A stretch of 64,000 nt of DNA from Oscheius sp. JU75 (lineage: Eukaryota; Nematoda; Chromadorea; Rhabditida; Rhabditidae): the NCBI GenBank assembly GCA_037178855.1, contig JASJZC010000001.1:1054001-1118000 (forward strand). Direction: 5' to 3'. This document shows positions 43,778-55,841 of this stretch, in pieces; the stretch's first letter is position 1, and every line of letters begins with the position of its first letter. A program made the translations under genes and the position numbers. The notes under the pieces were generated by a model. The model was not told where the DNA came from and did not search any database. It was given only the letters and a program-made list of their open reading frames with translations.

Positions 43778-45596
43778 AAGTGTTTAATATTTTCTTGCCA
43801 AGTCCTGACAGGTTAACTCCAGTCAAATACTTCCGCTTTTTCCTATGTCAATTGTATCATCTGCTTGTTTCAGAATAGGTATTTATTTTGATGTCCTCTC
43901 TTGGGTAAGTACTTTCCTTGAACAAAAAGACATGAACTTATGTTCCAGAACTGGATTCCGATCAATTGTGAGGAACTACAAACGAGGACAAGCTGTTGTA
44001 GTTGGAATCAACCCTTCGCGACAGTACACGATTCCTTTTTTGCATGGTTAGTTGCTATATTTTGGTAGCTTATCCTGTTACAAGTCTCTAACTGGGAAAA
44101 ACTCAAGAAAAATAGTCAAAACTGTCGAGAGATTGTTTTTGCAATTCGAATTTTAGAATTTTCCGCGCTCAAAAAAATGCGCGCTGGATATGAGATAACA
44201 TTTCATTAAAAAACAAAACTCCTCTTCCGTTTCACCCCGTTTTCTCTCTCAATTTTCACTTTATTTTCCTTGTTCCCTTGCTAAAAAAAATATCATAAAC
44301 ATCACAAAAACCCTAAAAAATCTTTGGGTTTCTATGCACTTTCCTCTTCGTTCTTCAAAGTCTTCTCGAAAATTCCTCTTTCTGACCACACGCGAGGCCT
44401 AAAAACCTCCCCCAAATTCTGGAACAAGATCACGTTGTTTGCCTTCCTGTCTCACTTTGCCTAAGAACCTCTCTGTTTGTCCCCACAGGGCCAAAGAACT
44501 GTTCCAATCTCTCCCTGCCTTTCACTTTCAGCCTCCCCAAGTACTTTTTATCTGTATACCTCCTTTCCTTGGAACGTTCGATAGGGAAGCCAGACAGGAG
44601 GCCTCAATTTATGGCCTCCTTTTGACGATAAGAAGCAGTAGCTTTATGAATCAGTCAGAATTAGTTGGCAATTTCGGAATTGAGACCTGGGTCTTTTACG
44701 CACACGAGGCTACTCACGAGGGTGGAAGATCGCTGGGTTCGGGGGCAGTTGAGGGCACGTGCTTTGCTTGTTCGAGACGCAAACTCATGGAAATCATCAG
44801 GAAGTGCTTCTCTTTCGAATTTACAGCCATTTCTCACCTGTTTCTAAACTTTCTGATAATGTTTCACATATTGGTCCCTATTACTTCCAAGCAAGTCTTT
44901 CCTGGGTATTCCCCCCTCGTCGATTCTTTGCTCATTCTAGTGGTAGATTTCGATGCTAATGATCCCAAAAAGCTTCCCTAACTCAGAAAAACAAAGCAGT
45001 TGCCTAAAAATACAAAAATCATAAGACTTCTGCTTTTGTGAACCTCGTTCTGAACATTTTCGCGTTCTTACCCGATCCAGACTAGAGTCCTAGCCAGCTG
45101 GATTGAAAAAACACGATTCCGAGGCTCAGCTGTCGGACTTCCGCCTTCCTAGACGGCTGGATAGGGCACATGCCCTCTCTTTTCCCTCTCCCCAGTTCTT
45201 CGTCATTTTTCGCTGGAGACCTCTCCTAGGACTCAGAGAAGGGAATTTCAAGCTAGTTTTACATTCCGAAGCTAATAGCCCTTTTAGTGTTTTACTCCGA
45301 TTGGAGGCCCCAAGTTCACGTGAGAACACCAGACGTGAGTTTTCCTGCGAGAAAACTGCTGATCTATGTCCAACTCCCCCATTTCCTGATCTCCTTCCTC
45401 TCTTTGCCGAAAATAGTACAGTGGCACGCCGATAAATCATTGGCTACTGTTTGACAGCGATAAGAGTCCCAGTTTCGAGTCCCTGGGCAAAATTATCAAG
45501 GTCAGCAATTGCCCTGTCTACTTCTTATCGGATTTTTATGATCCAAGAGTAGTATATATCAGCCTGTTGAAGGCGAAAGTACTCATTTCTCTGGCA
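43778..45596. other. Intergenic stretch between the two 5'-nucleotidase genes
   Basis: No supportable gene. A 180-codon open frame (44439-44981) lacks introns, domains and coding composition. At about 45425-45490 the plus strand has tRNA-like words (CCCAGTTTCGAGTCCCTGGG) without a foldable remainder. Confidence 0.45.
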
Positions 45597-48500
45597 ATGG
45601 CTCCTCGTCCCACAGTCGCCACGCTCTCAGCTGCCTACGCTTCGGCCTTCTATGAGCAGAAACTGGCTGGTTGGTTTATTTTCTCTGTGTGGTTTCCACG
45701 TGAAAATCTACCTCGTTTTCGAATGTTCTAGACTGTTTATATCAACCGTTTTTTTTCGGAACTCTTGCAATCCCTTGACCTTGTCGTCGTGTGTGTTCTC
45801 TCCCTCACTCGAGAGTCGAACCTTTGCTCTCCTTTCTTGTCCTAACGACCAAATTGAGGTTACTGTGCACTTTTCACGCCTGAATAGGCCAGACATTTGC
45901 CCAGTTTTGACGAGAATGTTTGCTGTCTCAAGTGAGTGAACTTTTCTCGGTAGTCGAAACCCATTTCGGGCCAGGTCTAGCGGCCTCAATCAGTTTCTCA
46001 GAGCAGTTTTGCCATTTTTTCAAACTATTTTGTGACTAGAGGTCTGAGGGTGTCTCTAGTCTTTCCTTGACTCTTTTTCGGCCCTATTCGGTAGCAAACA
46101 ACTCATCTGACGGTTCCTCAACAAATATTGTGATGGAAATTTGCAATAGTAACGGGAATTAAGCGTTACTCATTCCAGAAAACATTTTTTGTTCGTTCAT
46201 TTTCACCAAGAGGTCTTGGACGATTACTTAGGGTCTATTTTTTGCCTGCTTCTTTTGCTACTGGAAATCACGGGAAAAGTATTTTGGTACCAAATACGAT
46301 GAATATTCACCTTCAAAATTGAACACTATAGCCTTTAAAAAGGTTGTGTTTTGCTCGCAAAAACTTCTCTTCCCTGGCTTGTTTTGGTCCAAAAAGCATG
46401 ACACTGGACCAAAGTTTGCAGAAACGGTATCGAATGGAAAAAGGAGGTTGAGTACACTAGTTTAACCAAAATTAACTGTCTGTTCGGTCGAAATCTTCAT
46501 TATGAACTTCTATATCCTTCTTTTCTCATCTTTTTCCAATTTTTGCGATGTCTGTTCGCTATTCTCGCACTCAGAATCCCCCCTCCACGGCTCTTTGACA
46601 GACGTTCACCAAGATTGATCGCTGACGGCGTGCACACGCTCTCTTTCTTGCAATCTCTCCCTTGGTGTAATGTCTCCCGTTTCATCTCGACACTTTCACC
46701 TGCTTCTGTCCATGTTCTCGTGTCATGTTCTTTTATTCCTCACCGGCTTATCGCTTATTTTTCGCCTATAATGTGCTGGAGATAAGCTCGGCGGCTTCTC
46801 TTTTGCTCCTATCACCCAAAATTCCATTTTTTTGCATTAACCCATCTAGAAATGGTTTAATTTTCAGAGCCCCCGGCCTTGAGCGTAACTAACGAGTACT
46901 TGACGCACTCGAGCCCGTACAACACGATGCCAGCCCTGAATCTGATCGATGACGAAGTCGTCCGGCCGGATCGCAGCCCCTACGAGTACGTCCTGGAGCA
47001 TCCGCAAGTTCGCGTCCGCGATTGGGCCATGGTGGAGAAGAAGCTCGAGCAGATGGTCAGCGGAGGAAGGGAGAAGCTTATGGTAATTTTTTTCCTTCAG
47101 AGTTACCGTAATCTGAGATCGTGAAACCCCAAATAGTTGACTGTTCGAGGTATTGTGGCTGTCAAGGGAGAAAGCGGAAATGATTAGGCTGACAGGGTGA
47201 GATGGGGTTAGATGGACAAGAACATGGGACATAGGACGATGCCAGGTTGACAGGGTACAAACTAGTATTGTGTAATGTTAACAGAACTGAGAAGTCGCCA
47301 GGCTCTCATGGACAGATTGGAGGAAATGTCCACTTGACAGAGACAGAAGTGTCAGGTTGAAACTAACGCGGTAGATAATCACATAGGAATCTGATAGATT
47401 GACATAAGCAAGCTAGAAAGTAGCAGAAATAACAGGCAACGGATTAAACTGCCAGTTTGACAGAGACAGTATGAAAAGCTCAAAAGATTAGGATCATATG
47501 GCAGCGATGCGAGGACAGATGGACAGAATGAGGAGGTATCAGACAGATGTATGTGATAGGGCAATTGATAGAGTTTGAAAAGCTGACAGGAACGAGTGGG
47601 CATGCACAGAATAGGATCAAGTCAAATTAACAGAGTGAAGGCGTAGATGACCGTTGGGCATGAACAGGCAGATTGACGTGGACAAATAATCAAAATCTCC
47701 CTACAAAATCCGATGTTTTTTCAGGTGATCTCCGACTTCGACATGACCCTCTCGCGCTCGGTCGACGACGCCGGCGAGAGCTGTTGGACCACCCACGGTG
47801 TCTTCGACAACTGCGCCAACGAGGTCGACCCCACGCTCGGCGGCAAATTCGCCGCCCTGAAGGCCAAATACCATCCGATCGAATTCTGCCCAAACCTCAC
47901 GATGGCCGAGAAGATTCCCCACATGGAGGCCTGGTGGAACGGCTCACATGGCTACATCATCCAGGCCGGCTTTGAGCGAAGCCGAATCCGCAGTTTTGTC
48001 GAAAAGTCGAAGATTCTGTTGCGAAGCGGGACGGAACAGTGCATACTGAAGCTCGAGACGGCCGCCGTCCCTCTCGTGGTCTTTTCGGCCGGCTTAGGAA
48101 ACATTATCGAGATGTTCTTCGAGCACAAGTTCGGCCGAACGCTCCAAAATACGCATATCATCTCGAATATGATGCAATTTGACGCCGAGGTGGGGTCTTC
48201 TGCTTTTTTTGTAAAATGCACTATCACGTATCTGGTTCGTGCCGAGACCCATTTGAGAACGTAATTTACGGTTTCCCGTTGGATTTAATCCGAAAATTCC
48301 AATAAAAGTTGGCGAGATACTGTAAATCACGTTCTTACTGGGTTTTCGACCGGCGTCGTCAAATGAGAAACATCAAACTACACTCTATTTTAACGGAAAA
48401 TGGTTTCTGCAACGAACGAGAATGTATTAGTGCGAAAATAAAACGTAATTTTCGGCTTCTCGTTGGATAAGTTCGAAAACGAGAACAGAAACCAACAAGA

Positions 48501-49118
48501 TACACAAAATTTCGCTCCATTTTGAGCCAAACGGGTCCTGCAACGAAAGAGTGTTTTCGGATAAACAAAGACAAAAAAAAATTATTTTCAGGAACGTGTC
48601 GTAGGATTCTCGGAGCCCCTGATCCACACCTTCTGCAAGAACTCGTCAGTGATTCGCAAGGACGCCACCTTCTTCCACGAGGTCTCACAGCGCAAAAATG
48701 TGATCCTGCTCGGCGATTCGATGGGCGACATTCACATGGATGTGGGAGTGGAGAAGAACGGGCCCACGCTGCGCATAGGGTTTCTCAATGCTAATGTGAG
48801 TTTCAGGCTTTTTTTCCTATACAAAACTGGGAATCCAGGGGGCCTATTTTTATCTCCTAGAGAAACTTTGTATCAGAAATGCAAAAAAGACAGTCAAATA
48901 GATGAAAAATTCGACAATTAGGAATTCTTTCCTTCTTGTTTTGCAGGGTTATTGTTCCAAATTATTGTTCTACTCGTCTGATTTCAATCCCTTTTCTTCA
49001 GGTAACAAACCTGCTCGATCAGTACATGGACGCCTATGACATCGTGATCATCCAGGACCAGACGATGACTTTGCCGGCCAAAATCATCGACCACATTCTC
49101 CACAACAAGACGGCGTAA
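45597..49118 (+). CDS. Cytosolic pyrimidine 5'-nucleotidase III (NT5C3-like)
   Basis: Hydrolyses UMP/CMP (and 7-methyl-GMP in some members) to nucleosides. Five exons (45597-45669, 46868-47082, 47725-48189, 48592-48795, 49002-49118) give 357 aa. Motif I is VISDFDMTLSRSV, motif II PLVVFSAGLGNIIEMF, motif III Lys in IRKDATFF and motif IV VILLGDSMGDIHMDVGV. The cap shows CWTTHGVFDN and YHPIEFCPNLTMAEKIPHME. The end is the family-typical DAYDIVIIQDQTMTLPAKII. The N-terminal extension (MAPRPTVATLSAAYASAFYE) comes from a separate exon 1.2 kb upstream and might be an alternative leader. Intron 2 is 640 bp of degenerate TGACAG repeats. Confidence 0.94.
47140..47650. repeat. Cryptic TGACAG-rich repeat filling NT5C3-like intron 2
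   Basis: The word TGACAG (gttgacagg, ctgacagg, ttgacaga) recurs at irregular spacing over 500 bp, with GGACA-GAT variants. The complementary word CTGTCA dominates 34890-35300. Confidence 0.5.
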
Positions 49119-49487
49119 TCTTCTAATCTTCAAGAGACCCCCTCCCCCAATCATTTTTTAGCGCTCGTGTTGTACATATAGTGGCCTTATTTGACTAGTT
49201 TCCCTATGTATAGAATTACTTTTAATTGCATGCCCACTAACTGTGTACAAATTCTGCTTTTTTCGAAAAAGCAGCCCCACTCCCCGGTTCCGTGGTCTCA
49301 CTTATTTTTCGTATATGTATAGCTCTAATCAAATTTTACTAGTATAAAATTTTAACACGACTTTTTTGATTTAAAAATGGTGGCCGGGGACTAGAAAAAC
49401 TACAGAAATATATTACGAGGGATATGGCTGCTGAAAAGTTGGGGAGTGACCGGTTTTGAGGAAAGGATGGAAAGGCGGAGGAAGATT

Positions 49488-51563
49488 CTAGAAAGTGACG
49501 ACCTCCTTGGTGTCTTTGGCAGATTCTTTGGCGGTGGCCTCTTTTTCCTTCTGCTTGGCTATCTGAAATTAGGTGTTTCCGGCTCTACCGACTGAGTTAT
49601 GGGGGCAAACCCTGCGCCGAATTCCCCCTGAGATATTTCTGGAGCACAAACACAGATAAACAGCCAGCGGTAAACTATCGCTATGGATTGCTCAATGAAA
49701 TGCGATCACTACCGTAACCCATCTGTTTTCGTGGCAAGACCTTCGTTCAAGCTAAAGTGAGGCAGTCCTGGCTGAGAGGATGTCCATGTGCTGCAGCGAA
49801 AACAATAGCTTATGGTAGTGACCTGTTAGTTTAGACAGCAAGTTTCTGTATTTGGGTGCAACAAAGATGTGTTCGAGAAAGTGCCTTCCAGACCGTTTTT
49901 CAGAAACAACTACCGACTTGGGGACCTCTACCGTCTGTTCTAGTTATGTCACCTGTCTATGCTATTCACTAACACGTCCATTTCATACCTATCCTTTCGT
50001 CCTGCAAACTGTTTTCGCCTATGACCTGTTCTTGTTTATCTGTCTCTGTCAAAGCTAAAATCGGTATTCGTTCGGCAAGCAACCCTTTCACTTCAAATGG
50101 CGGGAACTCGTGGAGCCTCTCTGAATCACATTTTTCGGCGTTTTCCACCATGATTTGCACTTTCTAGTTATGCCTTTGGCATTCGGCATGCAAAATAATC
50201 TCTAGGAACCCAAAAAGTACAGGCAATTTCCAAGAAATGGCGACGTGACGAGTGATGCCTCACACCACTCATACTCGGGAATTTTCGTCTTATTTTCCGT
50301 TCCAAGGGGTTATTTTGTACACTGGGTTCGAAAAGCATAGTTAGAAGGTTCAGCGAGTTCCTGCCAAAAATTTGAACTGAGGCGGTTGCCTGCCGAACTA
50401 TTACCCTGAAATCTACTTTCTGTGTTCCGGTCAAGCTCTCGAGTCTTTGCTCACCTCTCACGGTAATCATGGAGTCCGTCTGTCTCTGTCAGGGTGTTCC
50501 TGTCATTCATGGTCTCGAAAAATACCAGGATTCTATCTGTGAGATTAGGGAGGACGCATGTCAGAGTCAAAAACAAGAAAACCAAAAGAAAACTCCTACC
50601 TTCTGCTCCTTATACCGGTCATGGATGGCGATAATGTTCTTCTCATGATCTTTCTTCAACTGATCCATCCTTTGTCTTGACTCTCGCTCATTCGTCATCA
50701 TTTCCGCTCGGAGGGACGCAATCTTAATGCACTTTTCAGACAATCCCTCTCCAAAGAACCCACCTTCTTGTCCTTCTCAATCAGACTGTCATCCCGTTTT
50801 CTGATCGTCGACTGCAGCTCCGAGATTTTGTCCTTTAGCTGCTGGACCTGGAGAATATGGTCTCCGTCACTGACCGGCTGTTTTGGGATTTTTGGAGGGG
50901 GTGCCGCGGCCGAAGAGGAAGAGGTCGACGGCCTCTTCTTGTCCTTTTCCTTACGGGCGACTGGGAGCTCGTGGGACGGAACACGAACACCCTTCATCTC
51001 TTCCAACTTCTGAGAGTGCGCGTGGTTGATGCAGAGACGACAGAGACCCTTCTTGCCCTGAAAGATGTACTTATAAAGACAGTTACTCTCGCAGTTGGGT
51101 TCAATCCCTGTCTCTTGACTCTCTCTGTACTTTTTGATATTCAATGGAATTGTGACTGTCTCTCTACAGAACCGGCCCTACTTATAGGAAATACTCGAGC
51201 AGAGCCGGTCTCTGTCTAGTTTGGTCTGTCAAAAAATTAAAGTAAAGTCCCACCTTCTTAGTCGGATCAAAGTACGACTTCATTGAACAGTTTGCACATG
51301 GAAATGGCGGTCCGTGCTTTCTCTCCGAATGAGCACAATAGACGCATTTTTCTTCAAAAAATGCCGCCGGCAAGTGACAGTGCTTGCAGACTCCCGGCTT
51401 GCCATATTTTACCTCATTCTTTTTGCATCTTTCACAATGGATTGAGGGAGGGACTCTGGAGAAAGAGAATAGAAACTGGGTGAAGAACTGTAACTCACCC
51501 TGGTTCAGTTCCCTCCTCCAGATCTTTGCGACAATATGTGCACTTCTTGACTAGACCGGCCAT
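49488..51563 (-). CDS. FAM76-family protein (Cys-rich N-terminus, C-terminal coiled coil)
   Basis: The exons from 51563 (MAGLVKKCTYCRKDLEEGTE) to 49488 join in phase. The N-terminus has paired CxxC motifs at FAM76 spacing: KCTYCRKD, IHCERCKKNEVKYGKPGVC KHC, KCVYCAHSERKHGPPFPCANC and GLCRLC. It continues with a basic Ser/Pro linker (KKRPSTSSSSAAAPPPKIPK) and a coiled coil (VQQLKDKISELQSTIRKRDD, then RQRMDQLKKDHEKN). FAM76 proteins are nuclear-speckle proteins of undefined biochemical role; the cysteine pairs suggest zinc binding. Compared with the vertebrate protein the first Cys module is missing. The last intron is about 1 kb and includes a MITE copy. Confidence 0.85.
49704..49828. mobile_element. 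MITE-like element, copy 2 (TIR ATCACTACCGTAA)
   Basis: Starts GATCACTACCGTAACCCATC and ends CTTATGGTAGTGACC. Homologous along its length to the reverse complement of 31263-31398, including TTTTCGTGGC and GAGGCAGTCCTGGCTGAG. In the last intron of the FAM76 gene. Confidence 0.75.
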
Positions 51564-52236
51564 TGGATCTGAAATCAGAGAGTGAGAAAGAGAGTGTCAG
51601 AGAGAGTGAGACAGATAAACATAGAGACAGAACATAGTTTTGATTTCGAAAAACTAGAAGATTGACAAGGTATTTATGTTGATTAGCTTCTGTTTGTGAC
51701 AGGGGCTCGTTGGAGGAAAGATTGTGTCAGAACTGCTGGTGAGAAAAGTATTTCAAAATCGATAGTTTTACAACATACAAATGTTCAATCGAATTGTTTC
51801 AGTATTTTTTTTTTAGGTTATTCAAAAAAAATTAGTAGATATTTGACCCGGTTTTGCATGGGAAACGTACAAAACCATGCTTAAAACATTTTAAAAGTTG
51901 AGTATTAGGTGCTTCGAAGTAATAGGGTCATTTAGAGAGAAAATATTGAACCAAAAATGCCGAGGGTTTTGGGCGAAACAATGACTGAAATTAAAATTTG
52001 AAACAAAACAACAAACTGAACGAAAGTGTCAATCGGGCACCATGCCCTGTTCTCAATCTCGGCCAGACAATTGCTCCAATGCGAATTGGGTCAGTTTCGA
52101 AAGATTGCACTATTCGAACAACTATGTCCTGGGAAAAGCTAGGATACTACACTACAAAGCTCGCAAAATTACAAAACGTTCACTACAAATAAAAAATTAC
52201 AAAGACCCAATAAAGGGTTTGTAGAAAAACATTCTT
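51564..52236. other. Intergenic stretch, nothing recognised
   Basis: AT-rich, apart from a GAGAGACAGA tract at about 51570-51640. Divergent promoters of the FAM76 gene and the L-domain gene are expected here. Confidence 0.4.
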
Positions 52237-52683
52237 ATGCAGATGCTATTCTCGCCGAAACTTGGAGTTGTGCTCATACTTGCGATGCTTCTACCAGGTG
52301 ACTCTACTTTTAGTCTGTTTCTCTCTTTCTACATGCTGCAAATTCCAGAACAAGATGATTTCTGCGAGCCGTCGGGGAACGACAGCTGTCTGGAAATGTT
52401 CGGCATCTTGACAGTCAGCCAAGAAGAGCCGGCACGCTGGCCGAGTCTTCAAAAACTTTACGGTCGACTGGTCATAAAAAAAAGAAACAGTCTCGTTGCC
52501 AGCATTGACAGAGATTCTTGGGAAGTCGCCACTGGTAGTCGTGAGGCTCAGTTACCTCGATTGAAGAGACTGACGGCGCTGGACAATAGTAGTTTATCAG
52601 AACCGATGGTCTCAAGATTCAAGGGAAAGTCAGTTTGGGTACGGAGATACGGAGACCCTGAAGAGTCACAGTCGATGGAATAA
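52237..52683 (+). CDS. Secreted receptor-L-domain-like protein
   Basis: Exon 1 encodes a signal peptide (MLFSPKLGVVLILAMLLP). Exon 2, joined through a 50 bp intron, encodes CEPSGNDSCLEMFGILTVSQ followed by WPSLQKLYGRLVIKKRNSLV. The C...CLEMFGxLTV and LQKLYGRLVI elements match the start of insulin/EGF-receptor L domains, a family much expanded in nematodes. After about 55 residues the resemblance fades, and the frame stops at 52683, so only a partial solenoid is present. Coding-quality sequence continues on the same strand to about 53200 in shifting frames; a truncated or decaying gene is possible. Confidence 0.6.
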   Translation: MQMLFSPKLGVVLILAMLLPGDSTFSLFLSFYMLQIPEQDDFCEPSGNDSCLEMFGILTVSQEEPARWPSLQKLYGRLVIKKRNSLVASIDRDSWEVATGSREAQLPRLKRLTALDNSSLSEPMVSRFKGKSVWVRRYGDPEESQSME

Positions 52684-52779
52684 GTCTGGAGGAGTTCGTC
52701 TGGCAGAGTAAGTCTACTTTTCCTTCTGTCTCTCTGTCTATCTATCTCTTTGTCTCTCTGCCACATCAACTCTTTCCAG

Positions 52780-53215
52780 ACAGCTCAAGAGATTCCGACT
52801 ACCTGGAAGTCGTCTTCATCGTGCTCTGTTTCTTACCGTCACGATCCGATGAGAAGCGACCAGTGGACTGAGGAATTCGAGCAGCGTTGTCGAGAGAAAA
52901 AGTACGATAAGCTGCGCGACTGGTAGCCCGAGCTGCTGGAGAGAAGGACAAAGACGACGAGGTGGCCGATCTCCGTCTAGAACGACACCAAGAGAACAAG
53001 TGGAGAGCAGAGCTGACGAACCAGAATGACACAAGACCATTAAACAAGAGCCTGTATCGACGGGTGAGGATAGAGGCACGAGAGACACGGAAAGATGGGA
53101 TGAGACGCCGTACGATATGGAGATCGGAGAGGAAGAACTGGGTCAATGGGAAAAGGGCTCGTTACAAAGGATAAAATCGTTATCCTCTTGGGTCACTGTC
53201 TCTCTATCTCTGTCG
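52780..53215 (+). pseudogene. Possible 3' continuation of the L-domain gene, frames broken
   Basis: After a CTTTCCAG acceptor the strand shows YRHDPMRSDQWTEEFEQRCR EKKYDKLRDW, then in another frame VADLRLERHQENKWRAEL, and finally YDMEIGEEELGQWEKGSLQR. All are charged, cytoplasmic-tail-like and of coding composition, but no GT-AG joins connect them in frame. Stops lie at each break. Confidence 0.35.
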
Positions 53216-53260
53216 CTGTCATTGTCTCTTACAAATGCTGAGAAATTTTTATTCTGATCT

Positions 53261-54167
53261 CTAGACCTTGGCAAAGACGCTGCGACCAGGGCAAGGACAG
53301 TAGGCAGCATCGGATCCGGGCTTTCCATCCTCTCCAGGACGGCCGCAGGTTCCGGCCTTTCCTCCATGTCCGGGCTGTCCATCGCGTCCCGGCTGTCCCT
53401 TGTTTCCGGGCTTTCCGTCGCTGCCTGGAGCTCCAGGCTCTCCTCCAGGTCCAGGAGGTCCACGAGGTCCGGGAGGGCCAGGACGACCGGGATTTCCGGG
53501 CTTGTAGTCAGTTCCGGGCTGTCCACGGGGTCCGTTGGGTCCAGGTCTTCCGGCATTGCCGGGATGTCCCTCGTCTCCAGCCTCTCCAGGTCCTCCACGA
53601 GGTCCAGGAGCACCGAGAGGTCCCTTGGGTCCAGGTCTGCCAGGAGGTCCATTGGGTCCAGGGTTTCCTGCGGGTCCTCTGGGGCCTGGTGGTCCAGCAG
53701 GGCACTTGATGCAACCGCCGGGAATATCGTGAGTGACAGCGACGACGACTCCCGGAGCTCCAGGCTTTCCATCATCTCCATCGGGACCAGGCTCTCCGGG
53801 CTCTCCACGCTCTCCAGGGGGACCGGGAGGTCCAGCAGGGCAGCCCTCAGATCTAGGACCACAGTTACACTGCTCATTGGATCTTTTGTGGCGACCAGCG
53901 AAAAGGGTGACGAAGGTGGGAGGAGCATCGGAGGCTCCAGTCGGGTTGGTGTGCTTCACCATGATGCGGCTCCAGGTGTCGGCGGATAGGACCTGAACGT
54001 ATTCTATTGGAGGAAGGGAACATGTGACCTACTCTGAACTCTTGCATGCCCAGATCAATCTCCTGTTGTAGCTCATTGATGTCGGAAAGGAGACCGGCCA
54101 TCACCCAGAGGGATCCGGCCAAGAAGACCAAAGTGGAGGCCGAGGCGGCTACGATCAGCTTGCCCAT
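53261..54167 (-). CDS. Cuticle collagen, copy 1 (left arm of inverted duplication)
   Basis: Two exons (54033-54167; second exon ending at 53261) separated by a 40 bp intron. The N-terminal membrane/signal segment is [27 protein letters not shown], then a furin-type RHKR before [10 protein letters not shown]. Gly-X-Y blocks follow, interrupted by [17 protein letters not shown] and DYKPG, with a final Cys cluster ([22 protein letters not shown]). This is the layout of nematode cuticle collagens, which trimerise, are cleaved at the RxxR site and are crosslinked through Cys and Tyr. The translation is identical to the gene at 54935-55841. A TATA-like box (54211-54220 on the minus strand) lies about 45 bp upstream of the ATG. 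Confidence 0.95.
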
Positions 54168-54210
54168 GTTGACAGGAGACAACTGGTACTGTCTCTGTCC
54201 TAGTTTTCAT

Positions 54211-54220
54211 CTTTTATACA
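54211..54220 (-). promoter_or_regulatory. TATA-like box of collagen copy 1
   Basis: TGTATAAAAG on the minus strand, 44-53 bp before the ATG at 54167. Confidence 0.5.
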
Positions 54221-54884
54221 CATCGGGACGGGTAGAAGCAGTCCCGGTTCCAGTCACTAAAGTTTTTGAGTCACGCTGATAGCCGTCGACAAGTTACGCG
54301 ATCAATTACCAACGAGCGGGAAAAGGAAATAGGAAGAAGAATTTGGAGTGTATTAGTTTGTGAAAAAAAAATATGACGTGAGAACACCCTGAGGAAACCC
54401 GAAGAAACTTGAAATCTTGACTGCCTACATTGGAGCACTGTAGTGGTTGTACGGGTGTGTGGGGAACGAAAAGATACTTATCTGAGTATAAAAAGTTTAT
54501 CGGATATGAACTGCTCCCTTCAGGACGTCCACAAATGGGATCTGGAGTCATAGGACAACCAAATTTAAGGGCGGCCTTCGCATCAATGATGCAGTGGCTA
54601 GCTGCTTGCCAATGCCTCTATTCGATGGAAATTGACTATATAGCTCACGAATCAGATAGTTCGACGACATGGTTTGACTGTCTTAACTCTTGAGCTATTG
54701 GGTAGTCATGTACTGAACCAGATCTCTCGTCTCTTCTCTTTTCTGCTATCTGCCCAAAAGTGACCGTTAGTTCTTCTCCACCCTAGCGGAACCTTCTCTC
54801 TTGCGACCGCCGGAGAAAAAGTCATGGAACCAAATTCCGAGAGTGAGACTATCATGAAACGAGAAGTAGAAGAATAGGGGAGAG

Positions 54885-54892
54885 TATATAAG
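54885..54892 (+). promoter_or_regulatory. TATA-like box of collagen copy 2
   Basis: TATATAAG on the plus strand, 43-50 bp before the ATG at 54935. The surrounding sequence is unrelated to the box of copy 1. Confidence 0.5.
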
Positions 54893-54934
54893 GGTTCAGA
54901 GATAGTGAGACAGTACCAGTTGTCTCCTGTCAAC

Positions 54935-55841
54935 ATGGGCAAGCTGATCGTAGCCGCCTCAGCCTCCACTTTGGTCTTCTTGGCCGGATCCCTCTGGGTG
55001 ATGGCCGGTCTCCTTTCCGACATCAATGAGCTACAACAGGAGATTGATCTGGGCATGCAAGAGTTCAGAGTAGGTCACATGTTCCCTTCCTCCAATAGAA
55101 TACGTTCAGGTCCTATCCGCCGACACCTGGAGCCGCATCATGGTGAAGCACACCAACCCGACTGGAGCCTCCGATGCTCCTCCCACCTTCGTCACCCTTT
55201 TCGCTGGTCGCCACAAAAGATCCAATGAGCAGTGTAACTGTGGTCCTAGATCTGAGGGCTGCCCTGCTGGACCTCCCGGTCCCCCTGGAGAGCGTGGAGA
55301 GCCCGGAGAGCCTGGTCCCGATGGAGATGATGGAAAGCCTGGAGCTCCGGGAGTCGTCGTCGCTGTCACTCACGATATTCCCGGCGGTTGCATCAAGTGC
55401 CCTGCTGGACCACCAGGCCCCAGAGGACCCGCAGGAAACCCTGGACCCAATGGACCTCCTGGCAGACCTGGACCCAAGGGACCTCTCGGTGCTCCTGGAC
55501 CTCGTGGAGGACCTGGAGAGGCTGGAGACGAGGGACATCCCGGCAATGCCGGAAGACCTGGACCCAACGGACCCCGTGGACAGCCCGGAACTGACTACAA
55601 GCCCGGAAATCCCGGTCGTCCTGGCCCTCCCGGACCTCGTGGACCTCCTGGACCTGGAGGAGAGCCTGGAGCTCCAGGCAGCGACGGAAAGCCCGGAAAC
55701 AAGGGACAGCCGGGACGCGATGGACAGCCCGGACATGGAGGAAAGGCCGGAACCTGCGGCCGTCCTGGAGAGGATGGAAAGCCCGGATCCGATGCTGCCT
55801 ACTGTCCTTGCCCTGGTCGCAGCGTCTTTGCCAAGGTCTAG
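54935..55841 (+). CDS. Cuticle collagen, copy 2 (right arm of inverted duplication)
   Basis: Exons 54935-55069 and 55110-55841. The encoded protein is the same as copy 1: N-terminal hydrophobic segment, RHKR processing site, interrupted Gly-X-Y domain and C-terminal cysteines. The intron sequence (40 bp) is identical as well, which together with the coding identity indicates a very recent duplication or ongoing gene conversion. The promoter is different, so the two copies could be expressed at different times. An AATAAA signal follows the stop within 15 bp in both copies. Confidence 0.95.

Larger units (their letters stand above)
54196..54906. other. Spacer between the divergent collagen copies (two promoters)
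   Basis: 711 bp with no gene recognised. It holds separate TATA-like boxes for both collagens, at 54211-54220 (minus) and 54885-54892 (plus), and is otherwise not palindromic. Confidence 0.6.

Noticed and set aside
44439-44981. 180-codon single-exon open frame on the plus strand
   Set aside because: No domain, signal, intron structure or coding composition; an ORF of this length is expected by chance in about one window of this size.
50168-50470. 100 aa minus-strand frame in the last FAM76 intron
   Set aside because: No splice-compatible phase with the FAM76 exons and no recognisable domain.
53366-53989. Ser/Arg-rich 207 aa frame antisense to the collagen (and its twin at 55113-55736), plus the Leu/Asp-rich frames
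   Set aside because: They are other-frame translations of Gly-X-Y repeats and occur identically in both arms.
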